A DNA stretch of 61,815 bases from Thecamonas trahens ATCC 50062 (taxonomy: Eukaryota > Apusozoa > Apusomonadida > Apusomonadidae), in assembly GCF_000142905.1 (NCBI RefSeq), contig NW_013657669.1:257096-318910 (forward strand), written 5' to 3'. The notes beneath the pieces were generated by a model. It was not told the DNA's origin, did no database searches, and saw only the letters and a list, made by a program, of their open reading frames with translations. Position 1 is the stretch's first letter, and each line of letters opens with the position of its first letter. This document shows positions 10,297-20,916 of this stretch, piece after piece. Made by a program: the position numbers and the translations under genes.

Positions 10297-13200
10297 TCAC
10301 AGCGAGGATACAGTCGACGTCGAGCCCGAGTGGGTGCCGATACCAGCGACGGGCTCTCCAGACTCACCGGCGGCGAGCAAGGGCTCGTCGTCGTCGGACG
10401 AGGTCATGGGGAAGTTGTTGGCGATGGCGTGACGGAGCGCCGTGTTGCGCTCCATGCGGCGGCGGAGCTCGGCCATGCGCTCGGTGACAGCCTCGTAGGA
10501 GAGCGCGTTTTCACGGCGGACAGCCTCGTAGTGGGTCTCGAGCGCGCGGACGTCGAGGTCGGGATTGACGGCGGCGAGCCAGCCCTTGACGACCTTGCGC
10601 TGGCGGGCAATTTCCGAGTAGCGCGTCCACCAGTTGGAAATGATCTCCACTGCCAGGTACTCTTCCATCATCCACACCACGTCGTTGTCTTCGAGGCGCT
10701 GCATGACATTGGCGAGCTCGCCCTCGAGCACCCGCTCGATCGAGTCGTCACCCTCGGCAATGGCAACCGCGACAGAGGCCTCGGCGTCGCCGCTTGTCCC
10801 CGGCCCGGCCTCGGTCTCCTTCTGCTCCAGCCGCTGCATGATCGACATCTTGACCTCGGGCATGGCCTGGTCGGCTGACTCGCCCGTCGGCGAGGTGAGA
10901 ACGGGAAGGGCGAGAAACGCGCCGCCGGCCGCATTTCGCCCGTCGCGGCCCTTGGACTGCAGAATGACCGGTGCCGGCGCGTGCGGCGTGGCCGCAGACG
11001 AGACCAGCGCCGCCAACGAGGCCACCACCGACGACCGCCGGTTCGCACGCGCTGCCCGCGGCAGTGGTGCCCGTGGGTCCAGTACGTGGGCCTCGGCGTA
11101 GACGTTGAGCGATTCGAGCGAGATCGCCTCGTCGCCTAGCGGTGAAAGAGGCGTTGCAGGCCCGGCTGACGACCGGAGCTCGGCGATCCTCGTTCGGTGC
11201 GCCGCGTGGAGCTCGGCAACGCCGCGCCGCGACGAAAGTAGCGCGTCGGTGCGAGAGACCTGGTCTGGGTGCTGGGCATGCGCCTTTGAGTAAGTGTGCC
11301 GCACGCCGGTGTCGACCGCCAGCGCCGCCATGTCGCGACGCCCGACGCCGGCGCCGGTGTCTGCAGCGGCGTGCGCTGCGCCGACGTCGACCGCCAGCTC
11401 CGAGTCGTTGAGCGGGAGCAAGGTCGGGGTGGTGGCGGCGTGACCGCCAGCCGACGACTTGCTGTGCGGGGCTTTGGCCAACCGCTCGCTAGCGATGCGG
11501 AAGCGGACGAGCGAGTTGAGGACGTGGTTAAACTCGACCGACGGCGGAAACGGGCAGATGTTGCCAAAGCGGACGCCGAGAAACCGCTTCTTGCCCGAGT
11601 TGACACGGATCTGGAGGCGGAGCGCAGCCGCGGCACGCAGTTGGTACCGACGCGAGAGATAGCGCGACCAGCCGAGCGGCTCGCCAATGTCCATCATGAG
11701 GCGTACAAACTCCGATGCCAGGATACGGTTCGACGCCGTGGGGTCGTACTTGGACCAGACTTCGCGAAAGTGGCGGATCGAGTCCTTGTGCTCGGGCGTG
11801 AGGTCAAAGGCCGAGTTGTCAAAGTTCTCGAGGATGATGGCGAGCGCAAGGTTGAGCAGCACCATGCCGCCGATGACGAGAAACGAGATAAAGAAGAGCG
11901 GGGCGAGCTCAGAGCCACAGTTGCCGGCCGCCCGCGAGCAGTGCGGCGGCTGGACCGACGCGCCGCGCATGACAACGTTCCACACGTCGGCGGTGACGAG
12001 CCGGTAGAGTGTGAGCATGGCCATCGGGAACGACGAAAAGTTGGCGTGCGGCTCGAGGCCCATGCCGCCCTGCACCACACGCCCAAAGAGCTGGACGCCG
12101 AGGACAGCGTAGATGAAAAAGACGACAAAGAGGAGTGAGCCAACATTCCAGATCACTGGCAGCGTGTAGAGGAGGGTGGTAAAGAGAGCGTTGAGTCGCC
12201 TCGAGCGCTTGCCCAGCCGGAGGAGGCGGCCGAGGCGGACAATGCGGACTACCGATGAGCCGAGGCCTGGCGCGAGGAAGAAGCCGGCGATGGAGACAAC
12301 AACTAGCGCGAGGTCGAACCGGTCCCAACCGTCAGACATGTACATCGGAAAGCCGTAGGCGATGATTTTGAGCGCGGCCTCAAGGGCGAATAGAACGAGA
12401 AAGGCAACGTTGAGGAGGTAGAGCGCGTCAGTGAGTGCTTGAGGCTGGCCCCAGTGCTGCAGACACATGATGGCGCCGTTGGCGACAATGGCCGAGTTGA
12501 TGAAAAAATCAAACCACGGATGGAGGACAATGACGTACGCGCCGGCGCGGAGCGGCGACTGTGGGATGATGTACACCGGGATGGGCTGGGTGATGGAGAG
12601 AATGCGGCGAGTCTGCGACCACTCGCGCTGAGCGGCGGTCATAAAGACCACACCCTCGGCAGTCTGGCGGGTGCGGGTGTAGTTGTCGATGAGGACGCCA
12701 ATGAAGAGATTGATGACAAAGAACGAGCCGACAACAATGAAGATGACAAAGTAAGTGATGGCCCAGAGGTTGGCGTCCTGGACTGGCTGTAGGCCCACGC
12801 CGCGGGCGTCGACGCCGGCGCGTGCCACGTCGATCCAACCGACGAGCATGGCGACTTCCATAAGCGACTTGAGCGCTTCGGGGAAAGAGTCAAACGAGAA
12901 CGGTGGGTTGGTCCATTGCCGCGCTACTACTGGCGGCGGGAGTGCCACAAACGCGCCCATTGATGCGTTGTAGACCGACGAGCCGGCCGATGTGTCGACA
13001 AACGAGCCGACGCACTGCGAAATGACAGAGACTGCCGTGTCGTTGCACCGGTAAAACGAGCCCGAGAAGATCTGGACGCCAACAATGGCAAAGACGGACC
13101 AGAGGACAAAGCAGACGGCGGCAACGTTGGCAACTGCGGGCAGCGAGGCGTAGAGCGAGTAGACGACAACTCGGATCTTTTCAGATCGCACAATGAGCTT

Positions 13201-16200
13201 GAGCGGGCGGAGGGCGCGGAGGGCGCGGAAGAGGCGGAACTCGCCGGCGAGAAAAAGGGCTAGGAGCGAGGAGACGACGACAAAAAGGTCGACGGCGTTC
13301 CACGCCGAGCGCATGTACGCAATGTCCGACGGCCAGATGAAGCCAACAGTGACGATCTTGGCAATGGCCTCAAAGGTAAAGGCGACAAGAAAGACGAGAT
13401 TGGCCCAGTAAATGGTGACGCCGAGCGACGAGGTGCGGTCGACAGATGGGCCGTCAAGGGCAAGAAAAATGCAGTTGAGGAGGATGAGCGCCATAATGGT
13501 CGGCTCGAAGAACGGGTGGTTGACGAGCCGGCAGCAGGCCTGGCGGGTGGGCGAGACCGGAGAGAACAGGCGGAGCGAGTGGCCAATCATGATGCGCCAC
13601 TTGCGCTCCTCGATTTCTTTCCAGTGACGGACGCGCTGGTGGAGCGACGAGTGGGCGGCGCCCTGCTTCTTGAGGACAGCGGCCTCGGCCTCGGCCTCGG
13701 CCTCGACCTCTTGCGAGAAACGGTCGAGGAGGATGACGATGAAGAGGTTGAGAAGGACATAGTTGCCGAGCACGATGAGTGAGCCATAGTAAAGGACCGA
13801 GAGCCACGGGCGGACGCGCATGCTGGTGAAGAGCACGTCGGTCCATGAGTCGCCGGTGATGACCTGAAAAGTGGTGACAAAAGCCCAAAAGGTCGTGTCG
13901 TAGTTGGATCGCGGGGTGCCGGACGGAAAGTCGAGCTTGGAGCCGTACAGCTGCATGCCAAGCGTGGCATACATAAAGATGACGATGACAAGGAGGCACG
14001 AGAGGTAGGCGACTGAGGAGAGCGAGGCCGTGACAGTCTTAAGGACCCTTGCCAGTGAGCCCCAGACTCGAACGAGGCGAAAGACGCGAAGAAGACGGAA
14101 GCAGCGGAGGACTGTGACCGAGAACGGGAGAGGGACGCCAAACTCGATGAGCGAGACCATGACGACGGCGACGTCAAACACGTTGTAGCTGTCCGAGACA
14201 AAAGCCCTGAGCGTCGAGCCAGCGAGCCGCCCGACAAGCTCGATGGCAAACCAGACAGTAAACATAATATTGCCGTAAAACTGGGCGTGCTCTAGCAGTC
14301 GCGGCTGCTGGTAGTGCTCGGTAGCAAGGAGGATGGCATTGAGTACAATCGGGACTGCCATGGCCCGCTCAAACTGCGGATGGTGGGTGAGTGCATGGAC
14401 GGCAGGCACGTAAGCGTTGGGCGGGGAGCGTCGCGGAGCCACAAGCGGCGCAGATGCGTCGTCGTGGTGATGGGCCGGCGACGATGCTGGCGCCGGAGAA
14501 GGTGTTGGGATCGGGATGATGTCCGGAGATGGTGCAGGGGGGAAAGTGATGGGCACGGTGAGAGGCGGCGGGCGTGGAGAGGCGGGTGGCGTCGATGCTA
14601 CCGTCGAGACCATCGACGACGATGCCGAGAGTCTGGACGACGACGAGTATTCCGAGTCGGCCACGGTTCCGACCGAGTGGCGAGCCGGATGCAACTGGAT
14701 TAGCCGCGAAGTGGCCGAGAGAATGGGGCTCGCTGCTGGCCGAGGCGCAGACGGCTCAGAGCCCTGGTTATCCTTTGGCTCACTGTCAGACGGGTTCGAG
14801 CCAGTCGAGTACTCGTAGGTGTAGGAGAACAGTTCGCGTGCTGGGTCAGCCTTCTGGTCGGGCAGAGATGAAGACGAGGCGAGCGATGATGTCGATGCAG
14901 TCGGGGAAGGAAGAGAAGACGAGGACGAGAAGACGAGGACGAGGAGGACGAGGAGGACGAGGAGGACGAGGACGAGGTTGACGAGATTGATTCCTGAAAC
15001 TCGCGGAGCTCGCGGGTGCCGGGTGGACGGCAGTCGGGTCGAATGCCGGGTTCGAGGTTGCGAGCGGTGGGTTGACGTGGATGGTGGGCGTGGGCGGCGG
15101 AACACCAACAGCAGCGGATACCGACTTGGCGCGCGAGCGAGTGGTGGTGCGGACAGAGACAGACTTGCCAAGGGCCTCGGCCTGGGCGGTCTCGGCCTCT
15201 GCGGCGGCAACAGCGGCATCCTCGCGCTCGGCCTCGGAGAAGAGGGAAAAGGCGGCGGTGAGGATGGCGAGGACGAGGTTGAGGATGATGAAGGTGGCGA
15301 TGGCGGTGTAGGTAACAAAGTAGATCCAGATCCAAGGCGAGTACACGTCCTGGGCGCGGTACATGACTGAGGACCAGCCGTCAAACGAGATAGCGTTGAA
15401 GAGGACGAGAAAAGCATGCGGGATGTGGTCAAACGAGGTAAAGCCAAAGTTAGGGTTTGCAGCCGCCGCCAGACACACCTGGCCCGGCGCACACATGTAC
15501 CCATTCGCGTCAGGCACGCCGCACAGCCGGTCGCGGTTGATGTCAAGAACAAGGCTACCGTCAGGCGCCTGGAAGTAGCAGCGCTGGTGGAACTTGCCGA
15601 CAAGGAGCTGGACGCCAAGAATGCCGTAGATGATGAAGAGAAAGAGATAGAGGATGGCGACGTCAAGGAGCGAGGGTAGCGAGAAGAGAAGCGAGTTGAC
15701 AAGGACCCGCATGCCCGAGATCGAAGAGATGGTGCGGAGCGGGCGCAGGATGCGGATGGTGCGGATGGACGAGACGTTGACCGACGATTGGAAGAAGACT
15801 AGCGAGCCAGCAACTACAACGACAAAGTCAAGGACGTTCCACGGCGAGCGGAGGTAGGCCGAGCGGTGGAGGACAAAGCCCATGGCAAAGATCTTGAGCA
15901 AGAGTTCGGCGACAAAGATGGCCTGGAAGTAGATCTCTGAAGAAAGGAGGAAGCTGTTCCATGACGAGTCCGCCGGCTCGGTCGGACGCGAGAGCGCGAT
16001 AAAGATGCAATTGGTGAGGATGACGGTGAGGATAAAGTAGTCAAAGACTGGATGGTCGACGAGGTAGATGGCGTACCGGCGGGCCACATTCTCAGTGGTA
16101 AAGAGGCCGAGTGACTTTGAGCGATACAGCTGCTCGCGCCCGACGATGAACGGCACGGTCGACTCTGTTTCGAGCTCGCCGGCGATCTCGTTCTGGAACA

Positions 16201-16564
16201 GGTCGTCGACGCCGAGCGCCATGACGTTGCCGTCGTCCCACTCGGCCGCGGCGGCAGCGGCCTTCTCGCGAGCCGTCGCTCGGTCATAGATGTTCTGTGC
16301 ATCAGCTGCAGCATGAGCAATCGACGCCGATCGGCCGGCATCTGGCACCGACTTTGAGTCTGGCGGCGGGAGAGGAGGTGGTGCGGGCGGACCAGACGGG
16401 ACGCGGACCACCATCTGAGTCGGGTAGCGGTGGCGGTGCGGGCGGCGTTTGTGGCGGGCGGCGCGGCGGGCGCGGAGGGCGCGGTACTCAGTCTTGGCTC
16501 GGCTCCGAGTATGGCGCGAGATGATGTCCTCTTGTTGGACCCGCCGTCGCTGGATGCGGACCAT
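10297..16564 (-). CDS. four-domain voltage-gated cation channel alpha subunit (Cav/Nav-type)
   Basis: About 2090 aa with four repeats of six transmembrane segments. Domain I lies at about 16130-15230, II at 14390-13680, III at 13540-12640 and IV at 12530-11800. All four S4 segments carry spaced arginines (SIRTIRILRPLR; LRCFRLLRVFRLVR; FRLFRALRALRPLK; VRIVRLGRLLRLGKR). After domain IV comes the EF-hand-like segment typical of Cav/Nav tails (REVWSKYDP...EFVRLMMDIGEPLGWS). Pore-loop residues at the filter position are Asp (SFDGW, 15380-15382), Asp (TGDSW, 13849-13851), Val (MLVGW, 12841-12843) and Asp (TADVW, 11986-11988), so D/D/V/D rather than EEEE or DEKA. The start ATG at 16564 follows a long coding-strand C run. 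Between domains I and II the frame changes inside a Ser-rich TCCTCG repeat (about 14930-15010); the net change equals two missing bases, or an intron. Confidence 0.9.
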
Positions 16565-16963
16565 GGTTGGGCGGTGTAGGGGGCGGTGTGTTGGGGGGTG
16601 GGGGGGAGGGGGGGGGGGGGGGGGGGGGGAAGGGCGGAAGGGGAGGGGGCGCGCTGGCGAAGCGAGCGGCGGGAATGAGAGACGACAGTGTCACCTTGGC
16701 TGTCACTGTCACGGTGCAAGTGAAGGTGGGGGGAGGGAGGGGGGGAGGGAGGGAGGAATTTTTTTTGCGAGTGTGAAAACGGGAGGGGAGGGCGGAAGTG
16801 ACATCCGCACCTGCTCCAATGGCGGCAACCAACCACACCGGCAGACAGAGGGCGTTTCCGCTAGAGAGGGCAAACATCTGTCCCGCGGCTCGAGCAGGAG
16901 CGTGGAGTAGACAAGGCGGCCGCAGCGAGGTAGTTGTTGTTGCCGGCTGGGACTGCGGCTGCG
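16565..16963. other. divergent promoter region with G run
   Basis: About 400 bp between the channel start and the Lys-rich ORF start. It holds an uninterrupted G run (about 16608-16630) only some 45 bp upstream of the channel ATG (C on the channel's coding strand) and several GGGAGG repeats to 16790. No gene is seen. Confidence 0.5.
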
Positions 16964-17590
16964 ATGGCCAAGAGCAAGGGCAAGGGCAAGGGCGAGAGCA
17001 AGGGCGAGAGCAAGGGCAAAGGCAAGCGCAAGCAAGCGCATGGACCTGACCATTGGGATGCAAGCACGTCGTCGCCGTACTTGGTTCATGCGGCTGTAGT
17101 GGGCAAGGGCGAAGGCAAGCGCAAGTCCAAGTCAAAGGGCAGGGGCAAGCGCAAGCTGAGCCTTGGCCTTGGGAGGAAGAAGGCAAAGCCACTGGTCAAA
17201 CGCACGGCAGGTAGGCACAACAAGCTGACCGACGATGAGCTGATAGAGCATGATCGGCTGGAGCGGGTCTCGTCACGCGGCGAGCTGGATAACCCACACA
17301 TGGTCTCGGACTCGTCGTGCTCGACCTCGCTCATCTTCCCGCGCCTCGCCTCGTCCAGTACAAACTCGAGCTCGGGCTCGGGCTCGAGCTCGAGCTCGAA
17401 CACCGGCTCGGGCTCGAGCTCAAGCTCGAGCTCCTCGGGCTCGTCGGCATCTTCGACAAGCACGGGCGTCCAGCCGTCATCGATCTCGATCTCGGTCGAA
17501 CTCGAGACGACTGTCGGGTCGACGCTACAGCAGATGCCGTCCGACTCAACGATGAGCTCGACGACCTCGGCGCTGTCGCCGACAATGTGA
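16964..17590 (+). CDS. Lys-rich/Ser-rich protein (strand uncertain)
   Basis: A 208-aa frame from ATG 16964. It begins with a highly basic KGKGKGESKG repeat, continues with a more ordered acidic/basic segment (KLTDDELIEHDRLERVSSRGELDNP), and ends in a Ser-Gly-rich tail with many GSSSS repeats. Coding-like residues also continue in the next frame to a stop at 17664 (DATADAVRLNDELDDLGAVADN), so the true 3' end may lie there after one missing base. An equally plausible open frame lies on the other strand (17086-17628) with third codon positions paired, so GC3 cannot decide between them. The basic N-terminus favours this strand. No function is recognised. Confidence 0.45.
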   Translation: MAKSKGKGKGESKGESKGKGKRKQAHGPDHWDASTSSPYLVHAAVVGKGEGKRKSKSKGRGKRKLSLGLGRKKAKPLVKRTAGRHNKLTDDELIEHDRLERVSSRGELDNPHMVSDSSCSTSLIFPRLASSSTNSSSGSGSSSSSNTGSGSSSSSSSSGSSASSTSTGVQPSSISISVELETTVGSTLQQMPSDSTMSSTTSALSPTM

Positions 17591-17628
17591 ACAAGCCATC
17601 GCTTTGTGGAGCTGAGCTCCAAGGTCAC
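17086..17628 (-). other. antisense open frame, alternative to the Lys-rich gene
   Basis: A 180-aa frame opposite 16964-17590. Its first 110 residues look like real protein (KRWLVHIVGDSAEVVELIVE, then acidic ELELEPEP repeats), but the last 70 residues have poorer codon choice. Only one of the two overlapping frames need be a gene. It is listed because the choice cannot be made by reading alone. Confidence 0.3.
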
Positions 17629-17726
17629 TACCTCTCTGTCCTATGCCTGGCCGTCGTCATGTAGCGAAGCACATGAAGCTCCACCGCGAATGCGCGATAA
17701 AGTGATTCTTTAGCCAAAAACCGTGC

Positions 17727-20071
17727 TTACTCGCGAAGGGCAGCAAGATCGTCGGAGCGGGCGGCGCGAAGGGCAACGAGCTCGGTGATGAGGTCGTCGA
17801 CGGAGACCTCGCGGCGCTTGATGCGGCGCTTCTTGCCCTCGCCTTCGACCTCGCCACGGGCGCGGAGGTTGACGGTGCCGTTCTCGGCCTCCTGGCCGCC
17901 GACGATGAGGATGTAGTTGACGTGGGCGACGTCGGCAATGGCAACCTTCTGGTTGAGGGTCTTGGTGGAGGTGTCGACCTCGACGTGGAAGTGCTCGGCG
18001 TGGAGGCGGGCACGGACGGACTCGGCATAGTCGTTGTACTCTGCGGCGATGGGGACGATGGCGACCTGACGAGGGGCGAGCCAGAACGGCCAAAGGCCGC
18101 CATACGACTCGGTGAGGATGGCGATCATGCGCTCGACTGAGCCGAGGATGGCGCGGTGGATCATGACCGGGCGCTCATGGCCGTTCTCGCTCGAAAACTC
18201 GAGGTCAAAGTTCTTGGGCAGCTGGAAGTCAAGCTGGCAGGTGGCACACTGATGCTTGCGGCGGAGGGCGTCCATGACGGTGATGTCGATCTTGGGCCCG
18301 TAGAACGCGCCGTCGCCCTCGTTGATGGTCCACGGCTCGCCGAAGCGGTCGAGCGCCTCGCGGAGCTGGGCCTCGGCCACGTCCCAATCGGCGATCTCGC
18401 CCATGAACTTCTCGGGGCGGGTGGAGAGGCGGAGCTCAAAGGTGAAGCCAAAGACGCCGTAGACCTCGCGGAGCATGTCGAGAACGCCAGCGACCTCGTC
18501 CTGGACCTGCGACGACATGCAGAAGATGTGGGCGTCGTCCTGCTGGAACCGGCGGACGCGGGTGAGGCCCGAAAGTGCGCCGGAGAGCTCGTTGCGGTGG
18601 AGGACGCCAAAGTCGGCGAGGCGGAGCGGGAGGTCGCGCCACGAGCGGGTCCGGTGCTTGAACACGAGGCAGTGGCCTGGGCAGTTCATGGGCTTGAGCG
18701 CATAGATGTCGTGCTCGCACTCAAACTGGAACATGTTCTCGGCGTAGTTCTGCCAGTGGCCCGAGGTCTGCCACAGCTTGTGGTTGTACACGTTGGGGGT
18801 GATGACCTCCTCGTACCCACGCTTCCAGTACTGCTCCTTGATAAAGTCGACGAGCGCGTTGTACATGCGCGCGCCGTACGGCTCAAAGAAGCACGAGCCC
18901 GGCGAGAGCTGGTCAAAGAAGAACAGCTGCTGGTCGAGGCCGAGCCGCCGGTGGTCGTTCTTCTTGGCCTTTTCCACCAGAGCGAGGTGCTCCTTCAGCT
19001 GTTTGGCCTTGGGGAAGGAGATGCCGTAGACCCGCGACATACGGTCGTTCTCGGCCTTGCCCTTCCAGTACGCCGACGAGGTGAGGGTGAGGGCAAAGGC
19101 CTTGATGAGACCGGTAGACGGGAGGTGCGGGCCGCGGCAGAGGTCGACAAGCGGACCGCAGCGGTAGACGGTGATGGGGGCACCCTCCGGAATGTCCTGG
19201 TTGATGATCTCCTGCTTGTACTTGTTGTAGCCAAACATGGCCACGGCCTCGTCCTTCTCCATCCGCACACGCTCAAACGGCTGGTTCGCCTTGGTGATGG
19301 CCTTGACCTTGGCCTCGATGACCGGAAAGTCGGCGTCGGCCACAGTCTTGGCTGCCACCTTGAGCTCCGGCTCGCTGCTGGATGCGCCGTCGGCCTCGGC
19401 CTCGGCTCCGACGTCGCCGTCGGCTCCGAGCGCCATGTCATAGTAAAAGCCCTGCTCAAGCGCAGGTCCGATGCCCAGCGCGCCGCCAAAGATCATCTCA
19501 AGCGCCTGCCCGAGCACGTGCGCCGACGAGTGCCAGAACGCGTGCTTGCCCTCCTCCGAGTCAAACTTGTGGAACTTGAGGCACTCGACCGGGCCCTCCA
19601 GCGGGCGGTGCAGGTCCCACGGCGCACCGTCGGCCGACGCCACCACCACTTGCTTGGCCAGGCTCGATGAGATGGCCTTGACAATCTCCATCGGCGTGGT
19701 CTTGTGGCAGAGAACAGGGAACTTGCTAAAGACGGCACCGTCGGGCATCTTGACCTCGATCTCCACGTCGGGCAGGCCAGCCCGCCACTCGTCCTGCCGT
19801 GCCTTGGCTGCCTCAAACAGCTCAATCCGCTTGTCCACGTATGCCGGAGTCTCCGCCAGCGGCTTCACTGCCTTGCCCTTGGCGCCGCCCTTCTTCTTCT
19901 TCCCGCCCTTGCCACTGTGTTGCCGAGGTGGAGAACGAGGTGGGATGGACGAAGAATGTGTGTGAGAGAGAGGGAGTGGGGAGGGGAGGGGGGAGGGAGG
20001 AATGAAGGGAGGAATAAAGGGAGGGAGGGAGGGAGGGAGGGATGGAGGGGTGCCTACCCGTTGTCGGCCAT
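17727..20071 (-). CDS. TARS1: threonyl-tRNA synthetase (eukaryotic cytosolic type)
   Basis: Class II synthetase charging tRNA-Thr, 733 aa after splicing. Exon 1 is only 14 nt (20071-20058, MADNG) and ends at a GTAGGC donor. The 143-nt intron ends in CAACACAG (acceptor at 19915), and the joined frame reads MADNGGKGGKKKKGG, a Lys-rich extension usual in eukaryotic forms. Domains in order: TGS at about 45-110; editing domain with the HxxxH metal motif (HSSAHVLG, about 127); catalytic core with the zinc Cys in MNCPGHC (about 413), motif 2 (HRNELSGALSGLTR...FQQDDAH, about 441-465) and motif 3 (SVERMIAIL, about 595); anticodon-binding domain at about 620-733. The short Ala/Glu/Asp insert in the editing region (DGDVGAEAEADGASSSEP) is lineage-specific. 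Confidence 0.95.
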
Positions 20072-20916
20072 TTGTGATATTGGTGTTGAGTGTACGTGTG
20101 TGCGTACGTGTGCGTGTTAGCGTCAGAGTGGCTCGGCTTGGCCTTGTTGTCGCTTTAGAGGCAAAAGTCGTCGAATCGGGCGAACGTTCGACTATTTGTC
20201 GAACGACAGAACGTTCGCTCGAGTCCGGTACAGAGAGTGGTTCATGAGGGGGAGGGGGAGGGGGAGAGGGGGGGAGGTATCGATCGACGGGGAGGGGCGG
20301 GAGAGTAAAGAGATGCGGCTGCTTGGTTGTTGCAGATGAGGAATACTGTGATGCTATGGCTTGGTTCTTGCACAGCAAGGATGAAAAACAGGGACAAATC
20401 ACAGATCACTTTTTTAAAGCCCAAACAGAGTTACACACACCCAACAAGCCAGCAAGAACAAACCCACACACACCACGCACCCACACCCTCGCACACATGC
20501 TCATGTCGATTGATGATGGGATCAAGTGGCCCATCTGGTGTCGTATCTCCACCCCGTGACTCCCCATGCCACGATCTCAGAAGATGCACTCTGCCAGCGC
20601 AACAGCTAGTGCATAGATAGTCGGATCAGATGTGAGACCGGTCTCGAGAGCGGATGAGATGATAGGTGCAGGTACGATAGGACGGGGGGGGGGGGGGGGC
20701 GGAAAGGTGAGGGGGGCGCGCTTAAGTGCATATGGCCAGAGAAAGTGAGCAGGGATTTATCAGAGCTCGAGCCGGGCCATACCACCGATGGCCCGAGAAG
20801 ATGGTCTCTGAGCAGCTCTCCTCTGCTCTGCCAAGCGACACGGTTCCGACCAGACACACCGGCCACTCCACCCCCCTTCTCCCTGCGGCCGCACCCGGCC
20901 CTGTCCCGGAAGAGGG
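20072..20916. other. divergent promoter region, ThrRS / formin
   Basis: About 845 bp between two divergent starts. It holds direct-repeat-like TTCG/CGAACG elements at about 20168-20222 (GTCGAATCGGGCGAACG, then GTCGAACGACAGAACG), a G run at about 20685-20698 and a short CA-rich stretch near 20436-20490. No gene is supported; small frames here lack coding composition. Confidence 0.45.

Noticed and set aside
14930-15010. Hydrophobic Leu/Val run in the channel linker (apparent TM)
   Set aside because: It is the out-of-frame reading of the TCCTCG (Ser) repeat, not a membrane segment.
18156-19670. 504-aa plus-strand open frame opposite ThrRS
   Set aside because: Antisense shadow of a strongly conserved gene; the high GC3 of the ThrRS codons leaves the opposite frame open.
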